Shown here piece by piece: positions 7,672 to 17,025 of a DNA stretch of 43,142 nt. A program made the translations under genes and the position numbers. The first letter of the stretch is position 1. Each line of letters begins with the position of its first letter. Where the stretch lies: the NCBI GenBank assembly GCA_020024105.1, contig JAHHUH010000016.1:1-43142 (forward strand). The letters are read 5' to 3'. Origin of the DNA: Phascolarctobacterium sp. GTDB lineage: Bacteria; Bacillota; Negativicutes; Acidaminococcales; Acidaminococcaceae. Under the pieces are notes generated by a model, which saw only the letters and a program-made list of their open reading frames with translations, was not told the DNA's origin and made no database searches.

Positions 7672-8388
7672 TTACACTCCTTTAATTTCTGCTACAATGG
7701 CAGCCGCAGCTGCTTTTCTATCTTCTGCTTTAGTAATAGGACGACCAACTACAATATGGCTGGAGCCATTCTTAAAAGCACCTGCCGGAGTTGCTACGCG
7801 ACTCTGGTCATCCAGGGATGCACCTGCCGGACGGACACCGGGAGTAACGATTAAGAAATCCGGACCACAGGCTTCACGAATGCCGGCTGCCTCACGAGGA
7901 GAAGCAACAACGCCATCCATACCTGCTTCCTTAGCCAATTTAGCCAAAGCAATAACCTGCTCTGCAATAGTATTCTTATAGTTCAGACCGGCAAACTGTT
8001 CATCATCCATGCTGGTCAGAATAGTTACTGCAATCAGTTTCGGAGCCGGCTTACCAGCCTTCGCTGCTGCTTCATGTACTGCCTTCACAGCCTCGGACAT
8101 CATCTTTTTGCCGCCTACTGCATGCACGTTCATCATATCCGCGCCCAAATCACTGAGTACGGTCAGAGCATGAGCTACAGTATTTGGAATATCCTGCAGC
8201 TTCAAATCTAAGAAGACATGCTTGTTACGCTCTTTCAAAAAGCTGATAATTTCACTGCCTACTGCATAGTACAGCTCCATACCTACCTTGTAGTAGCTTA
8301 CTGCGTCCCCTAATTCCAGTACGCAAGCCTTGGCCTGTGCCAAAGTAGGGAAATCCAATGCTACTATTAAACGATCATCATGTTCCAT
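7672..8388 (-). CDS. pyrF: Orotidine 5'-phosphate decarboxylase
   Basis: PyrF decarboxylates OMP to UMP, the final step of the pathway. The catalytic motif DLKLQDIPNT is at residues 61-70, with Asp61, Lys63 and Asp66 as the charged network. VTPGVRP (phosphate loop) and VVGRPITKA (C-terminal phosphate clamp) are present. The 238-residue TIM barrel is complete. The ATG at 8388 is preceded by GAGGAGG. It is the seventh gene of the operon. Confidence 0.97.
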   Translation of the reverse strand: MEHDDRLIVALDFPTLAQAKACVLELGDAVSYYKVGMELYYAVGSEIISFLKERNKHVFLDLKLQDIPNTVAHALTVLSDLGADMMNVHAVGGKKMMSEAVKAVHEAAAKAGKPAPKLIAVTILTSMDDEQFAGLNYKNTIAEQVIALAKLAKEAGMDGVVASPREAAGIREACGPDFLIVTPGVRPAGASLDDQSRVATPAGAFKNGSSHIVVGRPITKAEDRKAAAAAIVAEIKGV

Positions 8389-8419
8389 TGGAATCTACCT
8401 CCTCACTAACTTACTCAAA

Positions 8420-9379
8420 TTATTTATTTAAGTAGGGCATGCTGGCTCTGCCGTTGGGTAAAGCCAGGCCCACGATTTCTGAAATATTTTGTACGTTGTG
8501 ACGCTCCAGATATACCAACATACCATGAGCAATGGTTTCAGCAATATCAGGATGGATGAAATTAGCAGTACCTACGGATATTGCACTAGCACCAGCCAGC
8601 ATAAATTCAATAGCATCCTCAGCACACATAATACCACCCTGACCGATAATGGGCACGTTGACAGCCTGTGCTACCTGGTATACCAGACGAACAGCAACGG
8701 GACGTACGGCAGGACCACTCAGACCACCGGTAATATTACCCAGTACCGGTCTTTGACGCTCGATATCGATGACGGTACCCAAAAGGGTATTAATCATGGA
8801 AATAGCATCGGTGCCAGCTGCCTCAACAGCCTTAGCCATGCTTACGATATCGGTAACGTTAGGAGACAGCTTGGTAATAACCATTTTAGAGGTATTAGCC
8901 TTAACAGCCTCTACTACGGAAGCGGCAGCCTCAGGACAGGTACCAAAAACGATTCCGCCCTCCTTGACATTGGGGCAGGAAATATTAATTTCCACTGCAT
9001 CTACGCCTTCCACGTCCACCTTTTTAGCTACCTCACCGTATTCCTCCGGAGAATGGCCATAAATATTAACAATAACGGGTACATCATACTTACGCAGCTC
9101 CGGCAGGGTATGCTCCAGGAAGTAATCACTACCAGGATTTTCCAGACCAATGCAGTTCAGCATACCGGAGGGAGTTTCAATGGCACGTTGGCCCTTATTA
9201 CCATAGGCAGGTAATAAGGAGGTACCCTTGACGGTAACAGCACCCACCTTTTCCAAATCTAAGAAATCACGAAATTCTAAGCCAAAGCCAAAGGTACCGG
9301 AGCCGGTGGTAACGGGGGTCTGCATTTTCAGACCGGCAATATCTACAGCTAAACGGCCATCATATAAACCTTTTACCAT
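8420..9379 (-). CDS. pyrD: Dihydroorotate dehydrogenase, catalytic subunit (type 1B)
   Basis: PyrD oxidises dihydroorotate to orotate using FMN. The catalytic cysteine is Cys135 in NISCPN, the class 1 signature, rather than the serine of class 2 enzymes. GGLSGPAVRP and GQGGIMCAEDAIEFMLAGA bind the FMN phosphate. The partner electron-transfer subunit PyrK is encoded just upstream, overlapping by 7 nt, so this is the NAD-linked heterotetramer. The start at 9379 follows AGGAGG. The length of 319 residues is slightly above the family norm near 305. Confidence 0.96.
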   Translation of the reverse strand: MVKGLYDGRLAVDIAGLKMQTPVTTGSGTFGFGLEFRDFLDLEKVGAVTVKGTSLLPAYGNKGQRAIETPSGMLNCIGLENPGSDYFLEHTLPELRKYDVPVIVNIYGHSPEEYGEVAKKVDVEGVDAVEINISCPNVKEGGIVFGTCPEAAASVVEAVKANTSKMVITKLSPNVTDIVSMAKAVEAAGTDAISMINTLLGTVIDIERQRPVLGNITGGLSGPAVRPVAVRLVYQVAQAVNVPIIGQGGIMCAEDAIEFMLAGASAISVGTANFIHPDIAETIAHGMLVYLERHNVQNISEIVGLALPNGRASMPYLNK

Positions 9380-10140
9380 TCTCCTACCTCCTCAGCCCAA
9401 AATACAGGACCATCAGTGCACACCTTTAAGCGCTTGCCAATTCCCTGACAGGAGCAGGACAAGCAGGCACCCAGACCGCAGGCCATATATTTTTCCAAGG
9501 AAACCTGGCATTTCACACCTGCCTCCTGGCAGGCAGCAGCTACAGCCTTCATCATGGGTACAGGACCACACACGTAAACGCAGTCATAGCCACCCTCGGC
9601 CAAAAGCTGAGGAAAAAGCGCCATAACGGTACCCTTGGTACCCATGCTGCCGTCATCAGTAGTGGTATAAACCTGTTGGCTCAGCGGAGCATACATTTCT
9701 GTCCAGAACAAATCCTCCTGACAACGACCACCCATCAAGATATCAGTCCTGCCCTGACCAAAGCCCTCTGCCAAATACAGCAGGGGTGCTAGACCTAGGC
9801 CACCTCCGACCAGAATAGGCTTTTGCGCACCCATGTCAAAGCCATGTCCCAGGGGACCAACAATACTTAATTCATCCTCAGGCCGTACATTAGCCAGGAT
9901 ATGGGTACCCTCACCAATGATACGATAAATCATGGTAAAGGAGCCCTTAGCTTTATTCACTCCCGCTACGCCGAAGGGACGACGCAGCAGAGGAGCGGTA
10001 TTTTTGCACACCTGTACATTAACAAACTGTCCGGGGCCTGCCTGTTGTGCAATCTCAGGTGCATAAACTTCTATCAAATTCGTGGTACTGTTCAGTACCT
10101 TTTGTCCAATAACTTTTGCAGTAGCAATGGTTTTTGGCAT
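9373..10140 (-). CDS. pyrK: Dihydroorotate dehydrogenase electron transfer subunit
   Basis: PyrK carries FAD and a [2Fe-2S] cluster and passes electrons from PyrD to NAD. RRPFGV (53-58) is the FAD-binding motif, GGGLGLAPLLYL (112-123) lies in the nucleotide fold, and Cys221, 226, 229 and 241 form the iron-sulphur ligand set. The ATG at 10140 starts 7 nt after the carB stop and gives 255 residues with a normal N-terminus. A TTG 39 nt upstream would lie inside carB and has no typical site. The GGGAGG upstream is 12 nt away, so the start is slightly uncertain. Confidence 0.94.
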   Translation of the reverse strand: MPKTIATAKVIGQKVLNSTTNLIEVYAPEIAQQAGPGQFVNVQVCKNTAPLLRRPFGVAGVNKAKGSFTMIYRIIGEGTHILANVRPEDELSIVGPLGHGFDMGAQKPILVGGGLGLAPLLYLAEGFGQGRTDILMGGRCQEDLFWTEMYAPLSQQVYTTTDDGSMGTKGTVMALFPQLLAEGGYDCVYVCGPVPMMKAVAAACQEAGVKCQVSLEKYMACGLGACLSCSCQGIGKRLKVCTDGPVFWAEEVGEW

Positions 10141-10147
10141 TCCTAAA

Positions 10148-13100
10148 TCAATCCTCCCAAGCAAGATCCTGCAGAGCAATTACGGAGATAACACGACGGC
10201 GACGCATTGCATTCATGGTGCGCAGCAAAGCACGTGCGGTATCCATGGAGGTCAGGCAGGCAATGGCATGCTCAACAGTGGAGCGTCTAATCTTGAAGCC
10301 GTCACGTTCAGCGTCCCTACCCTGGTTAGTGGTATTGATAACCATGCCGATGCGGCCGGCCTTAATATCATCCAGGATGTTAGGAGAGCCTTGACTAACC
10401 TTAGTAGCAACCTCTACATGTACGCCATGCTCTTCCAGATACCTAGCGGTACCTTCGGTTGCAATAACGCGGTAGCCCAATTCTTCAAAGCCACGAGCTA
10501 CTTCAATAGCCTCCGGCTTATCCAAGTCTGCTACAGTCATTAAAATGGAGCCTTCCTTCGGTACATTAATACCGGAAGCAATGCAGGCCTTGTAGAGAGC
10601 ACGGCTGAACTTGTAGTCAGCAGCCATAACCTCACCGGTGGACTTCATTTCAGGACCTAAGGTAATATCAACATTACTCATTTTGTTAAAGGAGAATACA
10701 GGTGCCTTAACTGCATAGTAGTCAGGGAAGAGGCGCAGACCCGGTTTGAAGCCCTGCTCTACAATGCTATGACCCATAGCAGCCTTAGTAGCTACATTTA
10801 CCATGGGTACACCGGTGGTCTTGCTCAAGAAAGGTACTGTTCTGGAGGAACGGGGGTTAACCTCAATTACGTACACCTCTTCACCGCGAACGATGTACTG
10901 AATGTTAATCATACCATGTACTTCCAGGCCCAGAGCCATCTTATTAGTATAGTCGATAATGGTCTGAATTACGAATTCACTCAAGCTACGCGGTGGATAA
11001 ACAGCGATGGAGTCACCAGAATGGACACCGGCTCTTTCTACGTGCTCCATAATACCGGGGATTAAGACGTCCTTACCATCACAGATAGCATCAACCTCAA
11101 CCTCGGTACCCTGCAGATAATGGTCAACCAGAACAGGATGCTCGTGGGAAGCCTTAACCGCATAGGTCATGTAATTCTTCAATTCGTCGTCATTATATAC
11201 AATTTCCATAGCACGGCCGCCTAAAACATAGGAGGGACGTACCATTACCGGATAGCTGACACTAGCGGCAGCTTTCAGGGCACCCTCGGTATCAAATACG
11301 GTGTGACCTTGAGGACGGGGAATATTGCAATCGGTCAACAGCTGTTCAAAGCGTTCACGGTCTTCAGCACGGTCAATGCTGTCCACACTGCTGCCCAAAA
11401 TCTTAACGCCGGCTTCAGCCAAGGGGCCTGCCAGGTTAATAGCGGTCTGACCACCAAATTGGACGATAACGCCCTCCGGTTGTTCCTTGTCGATAACGTT
11501 CAGAACGTCCTCCAAGGTCAGAGGTTCAAAGTACAGCTTGTCGGAAATGTCAAAGTCGGTGGAAACTGTTTCCGGGTTATTGTTAATAATAATGGTTTCG
11601 TAACCCAGCTCACGCAGAGCCCATACGGAATGTACGGAGCAGTAGTCAAATTCTACGCCCTGGCCGATACGGATAGGACCGGAACCCAAAACAACAACCT
11701 TCTTACGCTCACTGCGGACAACCTCATCCTCAGTAGCATAGGTGGAATAGTAGTAAGGAGTTACTGCTTCAAATTCAGCAGCACAGGTATCTACCATTTT
11801 ATAAGTAGGCAGAATGCTGTTAGCTTTACGCAGGTTGCGTACTTCAAACATGGTCTTGCCAACATAGCCGCCAATAACGCTATCAGCAAAGCCCATGCGT
11901 TTAGCCTGCAGCAGTAAAGCAGGAGTCAGCTCTTCAGTTTTCAGAGCATTTTCCATGTCTACGATATTCTGCAATTTTTCTAAGAACCATTTATCCATTT
12001 TGGTAATGGAATAAATGTAGTCGATGGAAATACCACGACGGAGAGCTTCAGTCAGTACAAAAAGACGTTCGTCATCAGTGCGGGCAATACGCTCTTTAAT
12101 TTCTGCATCGCTCAATTCCTTCAGCTCGGGCATTTCCAAATGGATCAGACCAATTTCCAAGGAACGGATAGCTTTCAGGAGGGAAGCCTCAAAGCTGCGT
12201 TCGATAGCCATAACCTCACCGGTTGCCTTCATCTGGGTACCCAGGGTACGGTCTGCGGTAACAAATTTATCAAAGGGCCAACGGGGGAATTTCAAAACGA
12301 TGTAGTCAATAGTAGGCTCGAAGCAGGCCTTGGTAGTCTTAGTAACAGCGTTTTCAATTTCATCCAGAGTATAGCCGATAGCAATTTTACTGGTTACCTT
12401 AGCAATGGGATAGCCGGTAGCCTTGGAAGCCAAAGCGGAGCTACGGCTGACACGGGGGTTAACCTCGATAACGCAGTAGTTTTCGGAGAATGGGTCCAAA
12501 GCCAATTGTACGTTACAACCGCCGCAAACGCCTAATTCACGAACAATATCAATGGATGCCTGACGAAGCATGTTCATCTCTCGTACATTCAAGGTTTGTG
12601 CAGGTGCTACTACAACGGAGTCACCGGTATGTACACCTACAGGGTCTACGTTTTCCATGGAGCAGACGGTAATGCAGTTGTCTGCAGCATCACGGATAAC
12701 CTCAAATTCAATTTCCTTCCAGCCGGCAATGCTACGTTCAATCAGGCATTGGCCGATGGGGCTGTAGCCCAAGCCCTTTTGTACAATGTCAGTCAGGGTT
12801 TCATCGTCCTCAGCAATACCGCCACCGGTACCGCCCAGGGTATATGCAGGGCGTACGATTAAGGGATAGCCTATTTCCTTAGCAAAATCGCAGGCTGCTT
12901 CCACAGTTTCTACGATGGTGCTTTGGGGCACGGGTTGATGGATTCTTTCCATAGCCTCTTTAAAGAGCTCACGGTCTTCGCCACGTTTGATGGCGCTGAT
13001 GGGAGTACCCAGAAGCCTAATATTATTTGCTGCCAAAATACCCTTTTCATCCAAAGCCATAGCCAGGTTCAAGCCCACCTGACCACCCAGGGTTGCCAAA

Positions 13101-13357
13101 AGGGAATCGGGTTTTTCACGTTTAATAATGCTCTCTAAAAATTGTACGTTAACAGGCTCTACATAAACACGGTCTGCAATATTAACATCGGTCATAATGG
13201 TTGCCGGGTTACTATTTACCAGTACTACCTCATAGCCCTCTTCCTTCAAAGCACGGCAAGCCTGGGTACCAGCGTAGTCAAACTCAGCTGCCTGGCCGAT
13301 AATAATCGGGCCAGAACCGATAACGAGAACCTTTTTTACATCTGTAAGTTTCGGCAT
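10148..13357 (-). CDS. carB: Carbamoyl-phosphate synthase large subunit
   Basis: CarB makes carbamoyl phosphate from bicarbonate, ammonia and two ATP using two homologous ATP-grasp halves. Both are visible: VLVIGSGPIIIGQAAEFDYAG at the front, and VVLGSGPIRIGQGVEFDYCS near residue 555. A C-terminal MGS-like allosteric domain (VIATEGTARYLEEHGV) is also present. The 1069-residue length is normal. The ATG at 13357 lies two bases past the carA stop; a GTG 9 nt upstream overlaps carA and is less likely. Its partner CarA has lost the glutaminase triad, so this subunit probably works on free ammonia. Confidence 0.97.
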   Translation of the reverse strand: MPKLTDVKKVLVIGSGPIIIGQAAEFDYAGTQACRALKEEGYEVVLVNSNPATIMTDVNIADRVYVEPVNVQFLESIIKREKPDSLLATLGGQVGLNLAMALDEKGILAANNIRLLGTPISAIKRGEDRELFKEAMERIHQPVPQSTIVETVEAACDFAKEIGYPLIVRPAYTLGGTGGGIAEDDETLTDIVQKGLGYSPIGQCLIERSIAGWKEIEFEVIRDAADNCITVCSMENVDPVGVHTGDSVVVAPAQTLNVREMNMLRQASIDIVRELGVCGGCNVQLALDPFSENYCVIEVNPRVSRSSALASKATGYPIAKVTSKIAIGYTLDEIENAVTKTTKACFEPTIDYIVLKFPRWPFDKFVTADRTLGTQMKATGEVMAIERSFEASLLKAIRSLEIGLIHLEMPELKELSDAEIKERIARTDDERLFVLTEALRRGISIDYIYSITKMDKWFLEKLQNIVDMENALKTEELTPALLLQAKRMGFADSVIGGYVGKTMFEVRNLRKANSILPTYKMVDTCAAEFEAVTPYYYSTYATEDEVVRSERKKVVVLGSGPIRIGQGVEFDYCSVHSVWALRELGYETIIINNNPETVSTDFDISDKLYFEPLTLEDVLNVIDKEQPEGVIVQFGGQTAINLAGPLAEAGVKILGSSVDSIDRAEDRERFEQLLTDCNIPRPQGHTVFDTEGALKAAASVSYPVMVRPSYVLGGRAMEIVYNDDELKNYMTYAVKASHEHPVLVDHYLQGTEVEVDAICDGKDVLIPGIMEHVERAGVHSGDSIAVYPPRSLSEFVIQTIIDYTNKMALGLEVHGMINIQYIVRGEEVYVIEVNPRSSRTVPFLSKTTGVPMVNVATKAAMGHSIVEQGFKPGLRLFPDYYAVKAPVFSFNKMSNVDITLGPEMKSTGEVMAADYKFSRALYKACIASGINVPKEGSILMTVADLDKPEAIEVARGFEELGYRVIATEGTARYLEEHGVHVEVATKVSQGSPNILDDIKAGRIGMVINTTNQGRDAERDGFKIRRSTVEHAIACLTSMDTARALLRTMNAMRRRRVISVIALQDLAWED

Positions 13358-13359
13358 GA

Positions 13360-14436
13360 TTAGCACTCCTCCATCAATTCAACAAAATGCTTAAAGAGAT
13401 ATTCTTGACCAGCTTCACCAGCTACCAGATCAGGAATATATTGTACGGAGAATGCCTTTTGTTCAGGATATTCCACGCCTTCTACACAACCATCGTTCAT
13501 GGACAGATGGGTGATGACTGCGTCTTTACCCTCCAAGGATCTTTCGTCCACCGCATAGCCATGGTTTTGGCTAGTAATATCAATTCTACCATTAGCCAGA
13601 CGTTTTACAGGCTGATTGCTGCCACGGTGACCAAATTTCAATTTATAGGTGTCTGCACCAGCTGCCAAAGCCAGTACCTGATGACCTAAGCCAATTGCAA
13701 AAATAGGCTTCTTGCCCAACAATTCTCTAACAGTAGCGATTTGTTCAACAGCATCCTTAGGATTGCCGGGGCCATCAGTCAAGAAGACACCTGCAGTATT
13801 GCAGGCCAGGATTTCTTCAGCGGTAGCAGTTGCAGGGAACACTGTGCAACGGCAATTCAAGCCTGCCAGATGCTCCAGGAGGTAGTTTTTATTGCCCATG
13901 TCTAAAACAGCTACATGATTCTTACCTTGACCTACGGTAAAGATTTCCTGAGTAGTTACCTGAGCAACCTGGTCATGTGCCTCCGGAGCAGCCAAAAGCG
14001 CATCAATTTCTGCCTGAGCTGTGCCAGTAGGTACAATCACGCCACGCATAACGCCTTGTTTACGCAGCTTTCTGGTAATAGCACGAGTATCTACACCAAC
14101 CAGGGTGGGAACATTTTGTTCATTCAAAAATTCAGCTACGGTCTTTTCAGAACGCCAGTTACTAGGAACCTCGCATAATTCGCCAACTACCAGACCCTGT
14201 ACATAGGATTTAGCACCTTGGTTGAACATTTCGTTAACGCCGTAGTTACCAATCAGAGGATAGGTCATAACTACAACCTGACCGCAGAAGGTGGGGTCGG
14301 TTAAAGCTTCCTGATAACCGACAACACCAGTAGTGAAGACAACCTCGCCTACAGCATCACGTCTGCCAAGCAATTCGCCCTCATAAACGCTGCCGTCTGC
14401 CAAAACTAATTTACCAGTATAATTTATCTTGTGCAT
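13360..14436 (-). CDS. carA: Carbamoyl-phosphate synthase small subunit, glutaminase triad lost
   Basis: CarA normally hydrolyses glutamine and channels ammonia to CarB. This 358-residue protein is full length and alignable along its whole length (FTTGVVGYQEALTDP, DTRAITRKLR, FGHRGSNQPV, SQNHGYAVD). However, the nucleophile motif GICLGHQ reads AIGLGHQ, so Cys is Gly249 (codon 13690-13692, GGC). The C-terminal HPE reads IPD, so His is Ile334 (codon 13435-13437, ATT) and Glu is Asp336. The usual NHPV is NQPV. The frame is intact and overlaps pyrC by 13 nt. I infer a structural or regulatory subunit without glutaminase activity, serving an ammonia-dependent enzyme. Confidence 0.93.
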   Translation of the reverse strand: MHKINYTGKLVLADGSVYEGELLGRRDAVGEVVFTTGVVGYQEALTDPTFCGQVVVMTYPLIGNYGVNEMFNQGAKSYVQGLVVGELCEVPSNWRSEKTVAEFLNEQNVPTLVGVDTRAITRKLRKQGVMRGVIVPTGTAQAEIDALLAAPEAHDQVAQVTTQEIFTVGQGKNHVAVLDMGNKNYLLEHLAGLNCRCTVFPATATAEEILACNTAGVFLTDGPGNPKDAVEQIATVRELLGKKPIFAIGLGHQVLALAAGADTYKLKFGHRGSNQPVKRLANGRIDITSQNHGYAVDERSLEGKDAVITHLSMNDGCVEGVEYPEQKAFSVQYIPDLVAGEAGQEYLFKHFVELMEEC

Positions 14437-15716
14437 ACTACACCATCTCTCATCATAAATTTACCGTCTACAATAGTTGCAACTGCTTGACCCTTCAAAT
14501 CCTTACCTTCGAAAGGAGTTACCTTACCGCGGGTATAGAAAGCGGAGCTGTCAACAGTCCATTCTTTATTCAAATCCATAATAGTGATATCTGCTACGGA
14601 ACCTTCCTTCAAGGTACCACCCTTCAGGTTGAAGAGTTTTGCCGGTTCGCAGCTCATTTTGCTGATAATGGTATTCAGGTCGAATACATGCTTATGATAC
14701 AGCTCGGTCAGCATTACACCCAAGGAAGTTTCCAGGCCGCAGAAGCCACAGGGAGCTTTTCTGAATTCCACATCCTTTTCTTCAGGAGCGTGGGGAGCAT
14801 GGTCGGTAACAATTGCATCAACGGTACCGTCCAGAACAGCTTCACGCATTGCCTGAACGTGGTCCCAGCTGCGGAGTGGAGGAGATACACGGGTTGCAGG
14901 ATTGTAGCTAGCACATGCTTCATCAGTCAAGGTTAAATGGTGTACAGTTACTTCGCAGGTAACGTTAGCACCTCTCTTTTTAGCTTGACGGATAATATCT
15001 ACAGCACCCTTACTTGCTACGTGAGCAATATGTACATGAGCGCCGGTATATTCAGAAATAATGCAGTCACGAGCAACTGCGATATCCTCAGAAATAGCAG
15101 GGATACCTGGTACACCGATACGTGCGGAAACTGCCCCTTCATGCATATAGCCGTCAGAACCGATGGAGGGGTCAATAGCATGGCAAATCAAGGCTTTGTC
15201 GAAAGCAGTTACATATTTAGCTGCCAGAACAAAAACGCGGGGATTTTCTACGAAGAAGCCGTCATCGGAGAATGCCATAGCACCTCTAGCAGCCATATCA
15301 CCCATTTCAGACAATTCATGACCATTTTCACCCTTGGTAATTGCACCAATTACTTCTACGTGAGCATAGCCTTCCTCAGCAGCACGTTTTTTGATACCGG
15401 ATACTACGATGGAGGTATCAATTACCGGTTTGGTATTAGGCATGCAGGCAATAGTAGTTACACCACCATGAACAGCAGCCATGGTACCGCTAACCAGGTC
15501 TTCCTTAGCTTCCAGACCGGGTTCACGTAAATGAGTATGTACGTCAATCAGACCGGGAGTTACTACCAGACCGGTAGCATCATATACTTCGTCAGCTGCT
15601 TCATCGATATGTGCAGCCAAAGCTTTTATTTTACCATCCTCTACCAGGATGTCCATTACAGCGTCTAATTTTTGGCTCGGGTCCACTACCCTACCGTTTT
15701 TAATCAATGTTTTCAA
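14424..15716 (-). CDS. pyrC: Dihydroorotase
   Basis: PyrC cyclises carbamoyl-aspartate to dihydroorotate. The zinc motif DVHTHLREPG (His60 and His62) marks the class I amidohydrolase type found in Bacillota. CHAID, HIAHVAS and VTDHAPH supply further metal and catalytic residues in order. The 430-residue length and the ATG at 15716 are typical. It overlaps pyrB by 17 nt upstream and carA by 13 nt downstream, consistent with translational coupling. Confidence 0.97.
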   Translation of the reverse strand: MKTLIKNGRVVDPSQKLDAVMDILVEDGKIKALAAHIDEAADEVYDATGLVVTPGLIDVHTHLREPGLEAKEDLVSGTMAAVHGGVTTIACMPNTKPVIDTSIVVSGIKKRAAEEGYAHVEVIGAITKGENGHELSEMGDMAARGAMAFSDDGFFVENPRVFVLAAKYVTAFDKALICHAIDPSIGSDGYMHEGAVSARIGVPGIPAISEDIAVARDCIISEYTGAHVHIAHVASKGAVDIIRQAKKRGANVTCEVTVHHLTLTDEACASYNPATRVSPPLRSWDHVQAMREAVLDGTVDAIVTDHAPHAPEEKDVEFRKAPCGFCGLETSLGVMLTELYHKHVFDLNTIISKMSCEPAKLFNLKGGTLKEGSVADITIMDLNKEWTVDSSAFYTRGKVTPFEGKDLKGQAVATIVDGKFMMRDGVVCTR

Positions 15717-16656
15717 CGTATTTACCTCCAGTCAAGGTCAAAAGTAAAAGTGCCATACGGCAAGCTACACCATTTTGTACTTCGGTACGAATTGCAGCAT
15801 TATCGCAGTAACCAACTTCCCAGGAAATTTCTAAGCCACGGTTCATCGGACCGGGATGGAGTACGGTTACATCAGGTTTAGCTAATTTCAAGCGATCTTC
15901 GTTCAAGCCGAAAATTCTTGCATATTCACGCGGAGAGGGGAACAGGCCGCTCTTTTGACGTTCCAGCTGAATACGCAATACGTCGATAACATCGGCACCT
16001 TCAATAGCGTCTTCAATACGTTTATGTACCTTAACACCCAATGCTTCAATGTCATGAGGAATGAGAGTCATCGGACCAGCAAGATGAACCTCTGCACCCA
16101 TTTTAGTCCAGGCAGCAATATTGGTGCGGGCAACACGGCTGTACAGGATATCACCTAAGATAGCCATTTTCAAGCCTTTCAAATCCTTGCCCTGCTCACG
16201 CAGAGTAAACATATCCAAGAAGCCTTGGGAAGGATGCGCATGGGCACCATCACCTGCGTTGATGATAACGGGGTCAGCAACCTGTGCGGCATATACAGCA
16301 GCACCTTCAATAGGATGGCGCATAACGATGGCGTCACAAGCCATGGATTGAACAGTCAAAATAGTATCACGAAGGCATTCGCCCTTTACTACACTGGAAT
16401 TGCTGGTAGTAATATTAACTACATCTGCACCCAGATATTTGCCTGCCAGCTCAAAAGAAGTACGGGTACGAGTACTGGGTTCATAGAAAAGGTTGATAAT
16501 GGATTTACCCTTTAAAAAATCCACCTTTTTCATACCACTCTTCATAATTTTTTTCATTTGCTTAGCAGTTTTCAGAACGAGTTCAATCTCTTCTACGCTA
16601 AGGCTTTCAATGTCGAGGATATCTCTGCCAAGCAGGGATACGTTTGCATTAGCCAT
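15700..16656 (-). CDS. pyrB: Aspartate carbamoyltransferase, catalytic subunit
   Basis: PyrB condenses carbamoyl phosphate with aspartate. The carbamoyl-phosphate loop FYEPSTRTRTSFE is at 57-69, the mobile-loop lysine is Lys91 in VVKGE, and LHPGPMNRG lies near the C-terminus. The usual HPTQ reads HPSQ (141-144), a conservative change. No regulatory pyrI follows, as in other Bacillota. The ATG at 16656 is preceded by AGGAGG. It is the first gene of the operon and lies below the PyrR-type attenuator. Confidence 0.97.
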   Translation of the reverse strand: MANANVSLLGRDILDIESLSVEEIELVLKTAKQMKKIMKSGMKKVDFLKGKSIINLFYEPSTRTRTSFELAGKYLGADVVNITTSNSSVVKGECLRDTILTVQSMACDAIVMRHPIEGAAVYAAQVADPVIINAGDGAHAHPSQGFLDMFTLREQGKDLKGLKMAILGDILYSRVARTNIAAWTKMGAEVHLAGPMTLIPHDIEALGVKVHKRIEDAIEGADVIDVLRIQLERQKSGLFPSPREYARIFGLNEDRLKLAKPDVTVLHPGPMNRGLEISWEVGYCDNAAIRTEVQNGVACRMALLLLTLTGGKYVENID

Positions 16657-16687
16657 CTACTCTACCTCCTAAATATATTACAAATAA

Positions 16688-16731
16688 TAAAATAAAAAGC
16701 CTTCTCCACCCCCATGAGGGTACAAGAAGGC
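16688..16731 (-). terminator. pyr leader attenuator (intrinsic terminator)
   Basis: On the minus strand GCCTTCT...AGAAGGC (16699-16731) forms a long GC-rich stem with a small apical loop and is followed by TTTTTATTTT. It lies 30 nt before the pyrB ribosome binding site. When PyrR with UMP stabilises the upstream hairpin, this terminator is expected to form and shut the operon down. Confidence 0.9.
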
Positions 16732-16750
16732 CTTAGTTACGCTAAAAGTC

Positions 16751-16784
16751 TACCTTGAAGTCTCACGGGACTAATTTAAAGGTA
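16751..16784 (-). promoter_or_regulatory. PyrR-binding anti-antiterminator hairpin
   Basis: The minus strand reads TACCTTTAAAT, then TAGTCCCGTGAGACTT, then CAAGGTA: an outer stem TACCTT/AAGGTA and an inner stem AGTC/GACT around the CCGTGA loop. This is the conserved PyrR recognition hairpin of Gram-positive pyr leaders. No pyrR gene lies in the operon or elsewhere in the window, so the protein should be encoded elsewhere. Confidence 0.85.
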
Positions 16785-16800
16785 CAAATTTTATACATAT

Positions 16801-16830
16801 ATTTTAACACCTGTTTGTAGCCTACGTCAA
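16801..16830 (-). promoter_or_regulatory. Promoter of the pyr operon
   Basis: On the minus strand TTGACG (16825-16830) and TAAAAT (16801-16806) are separated by 18 nt. The predicted start lies just before the PyrR hairpin. The bases between this promoter and the acyltransferase promoter (16831-16986) show no gene or clear structure. Confidence 0.65.
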
Positions 16831-16986
16831 ATAAATCTCGCAAAAAAACAAGAGCTTTCTCCGCCTATTTTGATTTTTTTTTACAAGTCCCCCAGACACA
16901 GAAAGACCAGTGTACAAATCTCTCCCTAATTATATAGCAGTACCAGCGGCGACGAAAACTAATTAGAAATCTCCTCAGAAATATAG

Positions 16987-16992
16987 TATAAT
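16987..16992 (+). promoter_or_regulatory. Possible -10 box for the acyltransferase gene
   Basis: A perfect TATAAT lies 33 nt before the acyltransferase ATG. No good -35 box sits 16-18 nt upstream, so the promoter is weak or needs an activator. Confidence 0.45.
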
Positions 16993-17025
16993 TTGGATAT
17001 TAACGACATGTACACGAGGTAGACT

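Noticed and set aside
10769..13363. Many long open frames on the plus strand opposite carB, pyrC and other core genes
   Set aside because: They lie antisense to clear genes, lack ribosome binding sites and show no recognisable families; they mirror the codon bias of the real genes.
15700..16656. PyrB as inactive because HPTQ reads HPSQ
   Set aside because: Thr to Ser is conservative and all other carbamoyl-phosphate and aspartate-binding motifs are intact.
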